DNA from: Taeniopygia guttata
Lineage: Eukaryota; Chordata; Aves; Passeriformes; Estrildidae
Direction: 5' to 3'
Assembly: GCF_048771995.1 (NCBI RefSeq)
Contig: NC_133024.1
Span: 60,780,501 to 60,844,500, forward strand
DNA length: 64,000 nt
The position numbers and the translations under genes were made by a program. The notes under the pieces were generated by a model. That model searched no databases, had not been told where the DNA came from, and saw only the letters and a list, made by a program, of their open reading frames with translations. This document shows positions 12,701 through 23,690 of the stretch, piece by piece (position 1 is the stretch's first letter; the number at the start of each line of letters is the position of its first letter).

Positions 12701-13798
12701 AAAGTTCTTTGGCATCTCCTAGATCTGTAGGGCAAATCATGCCATTGCTGATGACTTCAGGAACTAATGGGATCTGGGAATGCTGCTCCAGCCAGTTCAA
12801 CATGCTGCTAAAGTTGCACAGCTGTGGCCAAGCAAATCGTGTGGTATGCTCCAAGGAAAACCTTCCTGCCTTTCCCCTTTCTCCCAAAATGACCAACATG
12901 TGATATCATGCAGGTATCAGAAATCGGAGCTCAACAAGAGACCCCAGAGATCATCCAAGAGAAAGACAAAGATGTCTTCCAAAGGCAGCACCTGGATAGG
13001 ATCGGATAGCCAAAGCAAAGGTGTTGCAGGTGCAAAAGTCCTTATGGGCTTTCAACTCTATACAAAAGCTGTATTTGACTCCTCTTGACCTGAAGACAGC
13101 AAAAAGGAGAAAACAGTGATATATTTCCTCTCACTGCGGTGAAAGCTGTAGCAGAGCTTTACTGCTGGAAACTGGGTAAGTTAATGGTGCTACAGAGAGG
13201 TCAACAGTTCTGGCTTTTATTTCACCTCCAAGTTTTGATTTCAGACACAGTTCAGTGTTGCTACAGTTCTCTCTGTTGATAAGAAAGGACTCAGGGCCAG
13301 CCAGTGATGTCAAGTGACAATGAAGGACATTGCTCTTGGGCTGCTGTTGGCCTAAGGCTCTGTCCCAGCTCTATATCTCACCACAACCCAGTGGTGACTC
13401 TGAGGAAAACCTGGTCACCAGAAGCCTACCAAATAATGCACTGGAAACTTAAAAGTGTATCCTTCACACTATTAATTAATAAGGGGGTAAACTCTTTTTG
13501 TAGACAAAGTAATTAATAGTCGTTACATTAAACCATAAAACAAAACTTAAGCTGGATTACTAAAGTCATTTATCAAAGCTAGTGATAGTTTCATATACCA
13601 TAATGGAGATAACTGTAGAACAAATGTCAGTTTGGAAGAAGAACCAGAATGGGATGATTCCCCCTTGCTTGTCCTTTGAGGAATGGCAGTGGTAAATTAG
13701 CTGTTTGGAGGCGCTCCAAGCATTTACCACCACCCAGATGTGGTTGGGAAGAGACACCCCAACATCACTGCTGTGATGTAGGGCATAAATGCAGTAGC

Positions 13799-13804
<6 letters not shown>
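9776..13804. other. Intergenic DNA, no gene recognised
   Basis: No gene, RNA gene or clear repeat is supported. ORFs of 149 codons (9718-10167), 106 codons (11958-12278 minus) and 102 codons (12780-13088) have no recognisable domains and overlap antisense ORFs. Around 11110-11180 there are CR1-like words, including an 18-base stretch shared with the CR1 copy near 23.66 kb, but the match is too short to annotate. Confidence 0.55.

Positions 13805-13856
<52 letters not shown>
13805..13856 (+). repeat. (TA)26 microsatellite
   Basis: A perfect 52-bp alternating TA run, self-complementary and a likely length polymorphism. The IYIYIY run in the overlapping reading frame is its translation and not a protein. 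Confidence 0.98.
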
Positions 13857-13859
<3 letters not shown>

Positions 13860-14139
13860 CTATGAATGGTTCACAGATGCTGTTGTGCAGAAAAAACACT
13901 TCCAAGGTATTTTTGCAACCATTCCCAGTAAAATAAAAGTTACTCTTGGAAAGGGAAAAGACGGTTCAGTATCCCTTCTGTCAGCCATGTCCTTTTGAGT
14001 CATGTCCCCCGTCAGCCTCTCATGTGAGGGAGGAGACTTGGGTGACCCACGGATGCCTCCTGTGGTCGCTGTGTGTCCTCCAGCAGTGCCAGGAAAAACA
14101 CTGCTGAAGGTGTCCCCAGCAACGGGAATCCTCAGCTGC

Positions 14140-14335
14140 ATTGCGGGCTGCTGCCTTCGCTACCTGCCCGCTCTGTGCGCAGGGATCACTGCAGGAGGAG
14201 GGAGCAGCGCAGGCAGCCTCTGCCCGCCCTCAGCACGGCGGCTCCTCGCTGAGGGCCGGCCCTGCCAGCGGCTCCTCGCTGAGGGCCGGCCCTGCCCGCC
14301 TTCGGGAACGGAGCTTTGGCGAGGTCACGCTGCGG
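14140..14335. promoter_or_regulatory. Small CpG-rich patch with tandem duplication
   Basis: About 195 bp markedly richer in G+C and CpG than its AT-rich flanks. It contains two direct copies of a 29-bp unit. It could be a small orphan CpG island or the start of an unannotated non-coding transcript. No TATA box, initiator or exon structure was established. Confidence 0.35.
14238..14296 (+). repeat. 30-bp tandem duplication, GC-rich
   Basis: Copies at 14238-14266 and 14268-14296 are identical over 29 bp, with period 30. Each contains GGCTCCTCGCTGAGGGCCGG. The perfect identity suggests a recent slippage or duplication event. Confidence 0.95.
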
Positions 14336-17300
14336 TGAAACTGCTTTTCTGCAGCACACCGCACAGATGTGAACTGACACGGGTGCTGCAAAGTATCCTT
14401 CCACTTCACCCTGACTTTTCACTATTTTTTCCTCGTTTTTATCACCTAAAATAAAACTCTTATGGCAGGAGGGGGAGGTGTCAGTCCTACGCCTCATAAA
14501 CCAGGCCTCCGATACCATTTGGAGCCATTCTGTTCCATGATTAAAGCTGGGCTGGATATTTTATTCATAACAACCACGTTAGGCTTTTTTTCTGATGGTT
14601 GTGCTACTTCCTCCTCAGACCGCCCCCCCTCGCTCGCCCTTTGGAGGGCATTGACGTGTGTAATGATTTCCTCTCTGCAGGAGCACAGTTCATAGTATAG
14701 GAATAAACATGCACTTTAGCCAAGGGTGAATTCATTACTTTAATTCATATTTTAAAACAAGGCAAGCCTTTTGCTTATAGATGAGCAGATAATGTGGTTG
14801 CAGTTGAAACTTAGGCATCAAAACACTAAAGAGTGACATTTACAGAGCAGGATCCTAATTAGGAAGCGACAAAAAAGGAGCAGGGCACAAGCTGTCTTCC
14901 TCTGTCCAGATCCTGCCTTTGCCATTAGTGACCTTACCAGTACATAACCCTGCACTGCTTTCCTTGTTAAACATGTGGGCTTAATTTTGGTATGTTTAAT
15001 TTCCATGTTTAAAAAGGCATGGAAAGGAGATGAGCTCCCTTTGGCTGAGGAGGTGAAGATCTGCAGAGGCTGTTGAGTCACTTTGAAGCAAAAAAGCATG
15101 AAAATGAAACGACAAGATCTTTCATTGTCTGCCAGTCACACAGGGACCCTGGAGCACCTGAGTGGGTGCTCCTTCATAACTGCAAAAAGCCAAGGCAAAA
15201 CTTGAGAAGGAAGGAAATGCCCTGCAGAAAAAGAAATGTAGCTTTGCAAGAATGAAGAGTAAGACAGTCTGGTAAAGGGAGGAAATGCAAACAATCTTGA
15301 AAGCTTTCAGTGGCATGAGGCTGTCTCACAGAATAGTCTTGTTACTGCAAAGACACACAGTTAACGTTAGAGGCAGAGCATCGGACAAATCTGAGCATGC
15401 ATTTATGTTTCTGCCACATTGCCACATCTGTTTGTGGGCTTAAATGCCACCTTGGCAATGTGAAAGGTGGACTAGTCAGCATCTCTGGAAATCCAGAGTT
15501 GGGACTGATCACTCAGTGCTCCTATATAGATGGCAAAGATCCCCAATGAGACCTCATATTCCTCTCCCATTTGAGTAGGTGCATCGTGTAAACAAGGCAT
15601 GTAGATCTTCAGGAGTCACATCAAATATGTGTCTGAAGCAGCTAACATAAAGCAGGAAACAACAAGCAAACACTCAAAATCAGCTGCATCCCGAGAGCTG
15701 AATCCTTTACCCGTTAGTTACCCAGGGTTACGGATGCAGAAGTTGCTCAGTGAGCTGCAGACACAGGGAAGTCTTGTTTATCTGGGGAAACGTGTCCTTC
15801 GTCCCCTTGCCTTTGCATGTCAATTATCCAGCTGCTCTGTGGCCTTTAGGATATCCTCCCACAGGCAAGAAACAACACTATGTGTTTCAGGCTTCAAGTG
15901 TTCTGTGCCCCAGTGGCCTGATAAATAAGCACATGTCCAGCACTCACCCAGATGCTATCACAGACAGGGAACCAACAGCTGGATTCACTTGCCCTTATCT
16001 CCAGCAAGAGAGGTGTCTTTCCCTGAGGAGCAGCCAATTTTCATGGCACTAATAGAATAATTCACCCTGAGATGTCCATCCCACCATCAGACTGGAACGA
16101 AACAGGGTCACAGGGGTTTGGGGAGAATGGGCAGGTGGGAGCAATAGACAGCCAGATGGGCAGCCTCATCAGTGTTGTTTCTTTAGCAAACCAAGCTAAA
16201 AAGAATAACAGCAAAAGAGAAATATTTGAGAAGCTGAGAGTAAGGCACAAATGTCAATGATGCATGTGAATCATAGGGCCTAAAAGGATGCCTGGGCTAT
16301 CTCAGGCGACTACATTGTGTTACTCCTTTCACACACCATCCTCAAGGATAGTTTGCTCTTTCATTCCACCTACTCAATGGAAAGCTTGAGTTACCCTTCA
16401 TTCATCTGGTCACTAAACACATCCTCCTAATGTCCAGCTGAATTTGTCTTACTTTCTTGAATAACTTCATTGAAACAAGATCTTAGACTGCACCCAATGA
16501 ATTTTAAGCTAAAAGGAAAATTATGAAGTCAGAAAAAATAATGTCAGCTATAGAAGAGCTGAGACAAGTGTTTGGAAAAGACAGGCTGCAAGAAGTGTGT
16601 TGGTTTGCATATATCTGAATCATTTTTCTCCGTGTTTGTGTAACACCTCTCAGACAATGTTCAGGAAGCCAAAGCTGGACTACCACCCACAGTTCTGAAG
16701 CCCAGTCTCACAAACATTGTTTTGAGGTTTTCACCCTTTCATTTTCCCTGGGACTGATGCTATTTCTAAACTTCAGAAACCCTTTGCTTTACAGCAAGGT
16801 ACTGTTCTGAATGGCGCTAGGTTTGGAAAAAGGAAAAAGACCATTTTTCTGTTCAAAAATCCCTGATTGTTGCAACATGTCTTAAATGAAAAGTGAGGCT
16901 GAGGGTGAAATAGCATTGAAAAGACAACCAGAAAATATTTTTTATATGCTAGGAAGTGCTGCCTTGTGCAATGACTTTTCTTATCAGCCTCCACTTGATT
17001 TCTCGAGTGGCAGTTTTTCATACAACAGCCACCACTTCGCCTGAAATCCACAGCAACAACAGGCTGATGTGGTAGTGCTGTGTAGGAGTCTTGACATTGC
17101 TGCCCGGAGGAGGCAGCCCCAGGATGGGACTGCAGGCTGTCAGAAAATAGCTACTACTGCATGTCAGATGGATGCTGTGTAGTCAGTGCACAAGCTTCAC
17201 CAATCTGTATTTATTTGGGTGTGGATCAAGTAAGGCACCTTTGGTCCACCTACACAGCTGGACCTTGCTTTCCTCTTACACTTGACAGCAGTTTGTTTCA

Positions 17301-18616
17301 TAGCAGCCTGTGAAGGAATGGGTCAGGTTGAAGTAGTTTCTCTAGCAAGCAAAAAAACAAATATAGTCTGTGCTGTGAAAAGCTCACTGGGCACACATTA
17401 AGCACTGCAGGTGGGTGAAATACTATGAAAAGGAAAATGGCAAAGAGACAGCATAGGAGCAGGAGCAGAGGGACTAATTTTTTCTGATTGCAGTATTTGG
17501 ATAAGGAGAAACAGAAAAGTCCAGAGTAGTCTTCACATCCTAAGGCTGGGGGACTTGGGGTAGATTATTTAAAAAGAAAAAGTATGAACAAAAGATTCCT
17601 GACTCAGTGTTTAGGTATGACAAGTAGGTGCTGTGTTAGTCAAGGACCTTTTCAGGGTGGAGAAGTCACCTGAGGATCCTGAAAAGGATGTGTCACGAAG
17701 GAGAAGGCCGGAAGAGTGCTCTTGAGCCCATGACCACACCAGCCACAGTCTGGACATGCTTCAGTGGATACAGTGGATATAAGGCAGTGGATACAAATCC
17801 AGATTTGCCTGCAGCCTGAGGTCTTCATAGAAGTTCTCTTGTAGTTAATAAAATGCCTAGGACTAAAGCAGCAGTCCCTCCCCAAACCATGATTACTGCT
17901 TCTGATCAGGAAGTGCACTCTATGTGCTTCCCAGAAACCAGCAGTTCCCATTACAAACAAAAGACCCAGTCCTTTGTTTCAATGTCCCAGCAGCATAAGC
18001 ACGGGGAGCAGTGGCAACATTGGCAGCAGGCAGTGGGGTGGAGGGAGCAGTTGAGCACACATCCCGGGGAGAAAACCATGACCTTTCACAGACTGACTTT
18101 TGTTTGCATGACAGAATGGAGGGGCAGGGAAAAGGCTGCAGTGACGTGTCAGATAATTATCACCTGGGTGTGAAGGGCTCTCAGAGAGGTCAACAAGTTG
18201 CTTTGCCAGCAAGGGCACATCAGTGTCTGGGTTCGCCCGTGTTTTGTAGCCCATTGGCATCATTGCCCCCTGCAGTGAATGCCAGGCTGACCAGACCATA
18301 TGCAGGGAAAAGGCTGCCCAAATCAGGGCATGTTGTGTCTGCTGGCAGCACACAACATGCCAAGCAGGACTGAACGCACTCCCTGGACTCCTTCCTTGCT
18401 GACAGGGCATCAGGTGACCACCCACAGCTCTCCTGGGAGACAGGCAGTGCTTTTGCAGTGGAATAGGACCAAATGCATCTAGAGGGTTACGTTAGGAGGA
18501 GAGGAACTGCAACCTACAATTGCACTTCTGTCTAACAAGAAGGGAGTGGATGAACAAATCCTGCTCAGGATGGTGCAAGGAGAGGTCCTCTGTAAGCACC
18601 AGCAGTGTCCACTACC

Positions 18617-18984
18617 ACCATCTGTTGCCTTTATAAAAGACAACGGCGACCTGGTTACAAGAAGACAGCACGGCAGCCCGGCTTCACCCGGGCTACTCGG
18701 ACTAACGACACACGCTGACACCAATTTGGTGGACGGTCGAAAGTGTTTATTATCTTATCTCATGGGTTTAAATAGGTTTAGGGGTCTTTGCTACGTCAGA
18801 GGGGGGCTGGGGGTCTTAGAGGATAGTGGGTAGTGGAATTTTACCAGAACAGGTGTGGCTACATTCTTCTGGGACTCCTGGGGTTAACTAGATAAGTGGG
18901 GAAGAGAGAGAGGGAGGGGTCTGTCTTTCCGTGACATCCCGTGGTGGTCTTCCGCTCCGCCTGTCCCTATCTACCACAACCATC
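18617..18984 (-). mobile_element. Solo LTR of an endogenous retrovirus, with 6-bp TSD
   Basis: A 356-bp LTR (18623-18978) starts TGTT and ends CACA on the plus strand. It is flanked by identical 6-bp direct repeats ACCATC at 18617-18622 and 18979-18984. Transcription orientation is minus. On that strand there is a TATTTAAA box (complement of 18767-18774) and, shortly after it, an AATAAA signal (complement of 18746-18751), followed by a GC-richer U5-like part. No internal retroviral sequence is present, so this is a recombined solo LTR. The 6-bp duplication fits class II (ERVK/alpharetrovirus-like) elements. That class assignment is inference. It carries no coding capacity. Confidence 0.92.
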
Positions 18985-20684
18985 CACACCTGCAGCACCA
19001 GCCCCACTGGTGTCCCACAGCTCTGACATATCAGTAGATGGGCTGGCACAGAGCTGCACATCCATCACTTTGTAACAGACCCTTACATCTGAGGAACCCA
19101 GAAACCCTGCATCTGGGATCTTCCTCTATCCAAGGCATTTTCCAGTTGAAGGATGCGGATGTGACTGACCTACACTGTACAGGCAAGAGGAGACGACAGT
19201 CTCCATATTAATGAGATTATCTCCTTCCATGAACAGAAAAATGAAAATACCTCCTGAAGGTCTTTCTTTGATCAAAAGGTTGGGATTCTAAGAAATAATT
19301 GGCCACTGTAAATTCCTACATTGTTGGTTTTGGGGTTTTTTAAAATAAGAAATACAGCCAATTCACATAAATGTAAATGGGATTTACAGAGGTTCAAGAG
19401 AAAGTTTTTTCTTTATTATTTCTGCATATTTTTGTGTCTCGTTGTGAGGACATCTGCTTCAGCAGAAGCTATCACAGGACATGAAGCTGGAGATACAGCA
19501 GCTCAGTGCTTTGTCAGTTCTACAATTCTAGTTAACCTTAAGTGAGAACACCATTGCTGAAATATAATAACAAGTTACTGGGCAACATGATCTCCTGTTT
19601 TTCAAGTGATCAAAAAAATTATTCATCTTTCTAGACTGAACCTAATCTGACATCGACCTTTTTGTTAAAACCAAATGAAGGATCTCAGGCTACCTAACAT
19701 AAATTATGGATTTTTTTTTTGTTGGTATTTTTTCCTCTTAATTAAATTAAAGTGGGTTTTATATTTTAAACATTCCCACACACTGTTGAATGAATGCAAA
19801 TTTTTTTCTGTGATTATTCATGCATTGCAACAGCAGGCTGAAAACAGCAGTGTTAATTCCCCTGTGGTTCCTCCAGAACGTATAGGGTGCATACAGAGTT
19901 ACAGTAGCTTCTGGAGACCTGCCACAGAGGGTTTTATTGTGCCAAGTCGTGCGCAGAATAATAGGAAATTGCAGAGTGTACTCCAACATTTCCACTCTAA
20001 AGCAGAAACTTAATGTGATGAAGAGTCTGAGAGCAACGAGAGGATGCCCTCCTTTCCTCATTGCACAGCACTGCACAACATGTGCATGGTGACATTTGAC
20101 AAAGCAAAGCCTGGACCATCGCACAGCTCCTTTCCTGGCTACGTCCATCCCTGCTTAGCCATGGGATAATGCAGGGCAGAGGCAGAATGAAAATGGAGGT
20201 TATGGATAAAGAGGTGAACTGTGCCATGGCTGGGTTGTTTGGGGCATGTGGGCTGGTCACGCTGTGGGGCAAAGCTACTCTACAGCGGGACCGGACTGGG
20301 TAAGCCATGAGTAGGGTGTCCCCAGTGCCATTGTCATTGAGTGGGTCTGCAGAAGCAGTGAGGCTGCAAGGACAGTGCAGGTCCTGGCAGCACTGGTCCT
20401 GGTCTCTGCTACTGCTCAGCACTGCCGGAGACCTGCATGGTGAGATATCCCTTGCTACACCAACACCGGGCACCTGAGCAGGATAGGGCGCTGAATGTCC
20501 TCAGATGCAAATAAACTTTTCCCCAGGGTCATGCAAAGAGATATGAGCTCCCTTTAGAAGCAGTGGGAGATAAGGGCCAGTATGAATGGGAGTGTGGCTG
20601 GGCCGTCCCACAACACCTGCGAGGCTGATCACTCTCTCAAGGGTGCCCTAAGGAGCCTTGACTCCTTGTGATCCTTCCTTCAGT
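18985..20684. other. Intergenic DNA, no gene recognised
   Basis: No feature could be supported. Minus-strand ORFs of 158 codons (19997-20473) and 129 codons (19759-20148) overlap each other and plus-strand ORFs, lack recognisable motifs, and are read as chance ORFs. Confidence 0.55.
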
Positions 20685-21205
20685 ATATTCCATCACCTGT
20701 AGGACTTCCCACACTGGAGCAGTTTGTGAAGAACTGTAGCCCATGGGAAGTTCTTATGATGGAAAAGTTCATGGACAACTGTCTCCTGTGGGATGGACCC
20801 CCACACTGGAGCAGGGGAAGAGTGTGAAGTGTCCTCCCCTGAGAAGGAACAGCAGAGACGTGTGGTGACTGATCGTTCCCCAACCCCCTTCAGCTCTGGG
20901 GTGAAGAGAGTAGAGAAAATTGGCATTGAGCTGAACCCAGGAAGAAGGAAGGGGTGAGGGGAAGTAGTTTTAAGATTTTGTTTTGTTTCTTATTACGCTA
21001 CTGTGATCTGATTGGAAATAAATAAAATTAATTTCCCCAACTGAATTTGTTTTGCCCATAATGATAATTGTTGAATGACCTCTTCTTGTCCTTATCTTGA
21101 CCATGAACCTTTCATCATATTTTATCTCCCCTGCCCAGCTGAGGATGTAAGTGATGGCACAGCTTTGGTGAACACCTGTCATCTGGCCAGTGTAAACCCA
21201 CTGCA
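20685..21205 (+). mobile_element. ERVL-type LTR (degraded)
   Basis: About 520 bp resembling the 3' part of an avian ERVL-type LTR. Recognisable words are CACACTGGAGCAGTTTGTGAAG, CTGGAGCAGGGGAAGAGTGTGA, two overlapping AATAAA signals at 21017-21026, TTGTTTTGCCCATAATG, CTTGTCCTTATCTTGACC, CCTGCCCAGCTGAGGATG, GCTTTGGTGAACACCTG and a terminal AAACCCACTGCA. The right end is likely near 21205. The left end is uncertain and could lie up to 100 bp further left. No retroviral coding region is visible beside it, so it appears to be a solo or partial LTR. Family assignment is from memory. Confidence 0.75.
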
Positions 21206-22503
21206 AGGAATTAGGGACCTTTTAAGCAGGAGATTTGATCTGAAATATCAACCTTAATAATCACATGCAGAGGTAATTTGTTCAGCTTGTCATGAATATT
21301 TGTATAGTTTCCACCTTCACAATTAGTACAGCAACCTGTTCCATCCTTTTATAGGTACTCTGTGAAAAAAGTACTTTCTTTTGTACTTTTGTACAAAACT
21401 TGATGGCTGGAGTTCCTCTAGTTCTTACAATGTGAGAAACAGTAAATGACCTTTACTTCTTTCACCCTTCTCTACGGTATCCCAAGTTCAATGGGCCTCA
21501 ACGGGACATAGAGACCTCTACAGAGCCTCAGCTGCCTTAACCTCCTGATCCACTTTGCTTCTTTTAGTCAGGAAAGCACTACTCATATCCATTTCTCAAA
21601 ATTTTCTATCTCTGAGATGGGGAAAACCACTGCAAGCTGCATCCATGGATTACTTATGACTTAGTAACATAACAGTTATTGACCTATTCATGATTCATTT
21701 TCTAACAATAACCTTACAAAACCTTTAAGCCTTTTTGCAATAGCACTATCTTACCTCTTAGCCAACAGTTTCAAACTGCATTGTCTAATGTTACACCTCA
21801 TCCCGCAGGAAATGCGACCTGACTTTTCAGTGCTTCCCACAATTCCCATTGAAGTTGTTCTACTCAAAGTTCCCCTGAAGTGCTGAAGTGCTGAAGTGCA
21901 ATCAGGTAAAGATATAAGCATTCCTCTACGGAATTAACCTACATATTTCTAGTGAGCAAACAACCATCTGTCTCTATCTGTAGAACATGCCTGACTAAGC
22001 CCTGGTGTTGCCTCTGCCTCCCTTGTGACACTCCTGAGCACTGGAGATCACCACATTGAGGATGAAGCAATATTTTACCTCACAGAAACCTGTTGGCTTC
22101 AACAAATGCTAGGCAGGCTTTAAAAAAAGTCCAATCCATTGGAAATTATTAATTAAATTTAAAAATTGTATGCATCAATGTATGTATCTATCTATTTATT
22201 AGAAAAAGGAATGGCACCTAAGCAAATGCATTGTGAGTTGGAATTAGGCTTAGTTGTAGTGTTAGCCCTGGTGATTGCCATCTGACTTAACTTGGTACAC
22301 TACAGAGCCAGACTGAGCTTGCTGTGTCCACATCCATGCCCATATTTCCCTGTGCATTCTGCTAGGCGATCAGAAGAGAAAAAAACATGGGTTTTTGTGC
22401 TTCAGCATCTCAAAACTTATAGTTTTTCCTCATTCAGCTTCAGGGAAATGCTGTTGCATGGTGTTGAGTAGAGGAAGGGAGCATGGGGAGGCACTGGGAA
22501 AAT
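21206..22503. other. Intergenic DNA, no gene recognised
   Basis: AT-rich unique-looking DNA. It contains a short ninefold-period repeat (three copies of a CTGAAGTGC-like word near 21,872-21,900) and a TATC/TATT-rich patch near 22,180-22,200. No coding region is supported. Confidence 0.6.
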
Positions 22504-22965
22504 GCATGCCAGGTAGAGCACAGCACTGCACCAACCTTGACCTCTCCACATATTTCTGATCTGGGCCACCCATGGTGCAGGGATCTCAGCCTCAGTAGAA
22601 AGCTACCATTAGGGTTAAGGGTTAGGGTATGGATTTGGAGAACCACCATGCCTACAAGCTCCACAGACCAAGGCTGTAAAAGGCATACCAAGGAGAGCAT
22701 GTCACTTTACCAACATTGCTCTGTCCACAGCTTCCTGATCTTGAGGGCTTGTGGTACCAGGGACATCAGTCTCAATCCCAAGCCTCCATTAGGGTTAAGG
22801 TAACAGTCCAAAGATCTACAAAAGTGGTAGCTCCAGGGACACCAGGGCTGGAGAAGGCATGCTAGGGGGAGCACAACACTGCACCAACATCAGTCTGTCC
22901 ACTTGTTTCTTGTATGGGCAACCCATGGTGCATGCGACCTCAGTCTCAGCCACAAGGGAAGGCTG
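22504..22965 (+). repeat. Diverged tandem repeat, about 175-180 bp period, ~2.6 copies
   Basis: Three head-to-tail copies start at 22504, 22683 and 22857, the last truncated. Aligned landmarks are GCATGCC / GCATACC / GCATGCT, then AGAGCAC / AGAGCAT / GGAGCAC, then GCACCAAC / TTACCAAC / GCACCAAC, CTCTCCAC / CTGTCCAC / CTGTCCAC, and CCATTAGGGTTAAGG in copies 1 and 2. Copy 1 extends the last word to TTAGGGTTAAGGGTTAGGG (22609-22627), which resembles vertebrate telomeric repeats. Copies are clearly diverged, so the array is old. Confidence 0.85.
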
Positions 22966-23454
22966 TCAGTAGTCTCTGGTGAAATACTTTAGTCTCTCAG
23001 CATTGGAAATCTTAGACCTTCCCAGTCTGATGTCAATGTTGTAGCCTTGAGGAGGGCTATCAGAGACTTCAGAGAAAGAAGCACAAAATTGAATCAGACC
23101 ATTGTGGAAGTAATCTAACAGAATTTTTTTTTCCTCCTGTTCACTCAGAGGACAAACATGACTTGTACTTAGAATTCTCAGCCTTTCCAGACCTCACAGA
23201 GGTTTTACTTATTTTGTAATGTTTGCTAATCAAACTGGGTATTTATATTGTCCAGAAAAACATCCAGTTTTCTTTTGATTCATACTAAACTCCTGGCCAG
23301 AGCATTATATTAAGGTTCCCACAATAATTCAGCACAAATTTGGCATCTTTGTGTTGCACAGCCACATGATGTGCCTGCACTAGCCCACGCCATGTCACTG
23401 CTGAGCACTCTTGAGCAGCATGGGTCCTTAGAGCAAATACCAAGCAAACATTGG
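22966..23454. other. Intergenic DNA, no feature seen
   Basis: Short stretch between the tandem repeat and a CR1 fragment. Nothing recognisable apart from chance ORFs. Confidence 0.55.
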
Positions 23455-23690
23455 GCTGTGGTAGCAAAAGCATGGCCCACAGGTCAAGGGAAGAGGCCAT
23501 TGCCCTTTACTCAGCACTTTTGGGACCACATCTGGACCAAATGCTGTGTCGGAATTTGGGCTCTCCCATACTGAAAGGCTTGGGCATAGTACAGCAATCC
23601 CACTGGAGAGCTACCAAGCTGGCCAGGGGACAAGTCCACACCGTATGAGGGGATGCTGAGAGAGCTGGGCTTGCTTATCTTACTATTTGA
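23455..23690 (+). mobile_element. CR1 LINE fragment (ORF2, diverged)
   Basis: A diverged match to the CR1 ORF2 C-terminal region. Words in order are GAGGCCATTGCCCTTTACTCAGC, CACATCTGGACCAAATGCTGTGT, TTTGGGCTCTCCCATACT, TGGAGAGCTACCAAGCTGG, GGACAAGTCCACACCGTATGAGG and GCTGAGAGAGCTGGGCTTG. The last is the conserved GCTGAGGGAGCTGGG block of CR1. Both ends are truncated and the frame is lost. Confidence 0.75.

Larger units (their letters stand above)
13857..18616. other. Intergenic DNA with one small GC-rich patch
   Basis: No gene was recognised. A GC- and CpG-rich patch lies at about 14,140-14,335 and is listed separately. The remainder is ordinary unique-looking DNA. Overlapping ORFs up to about 150 codons, for example 14002-14454 and 17979-18425 minus, look like chance ORFs. 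No splice-bounded exon is convincing. Confidence 0.55.

Noticed and set aside
12440-13090. Possible retroviral gene remnant
   Set aside because: Translations on both strands gave no recognisable retroviral motif, and no LTR is adjacent.
13676-13936. ORF with an Ile-Tyr run
   Set aside because: It is the translation of the (TA)26 microsatellite.
14002-14454. 150-codon plus-strand ORF over the GC-rich patch
   Set aside because: It includes the 30-bp duplication translated as a repeat and overlaps antisense ORFs. GC-rich DNA readily gives such open frames.
19997-20473. 158-codon minus-strand ORF
   Set aside because: No recognisable domain or splice signals, and overlapping ORFs on both strands. 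Consistent with chance.
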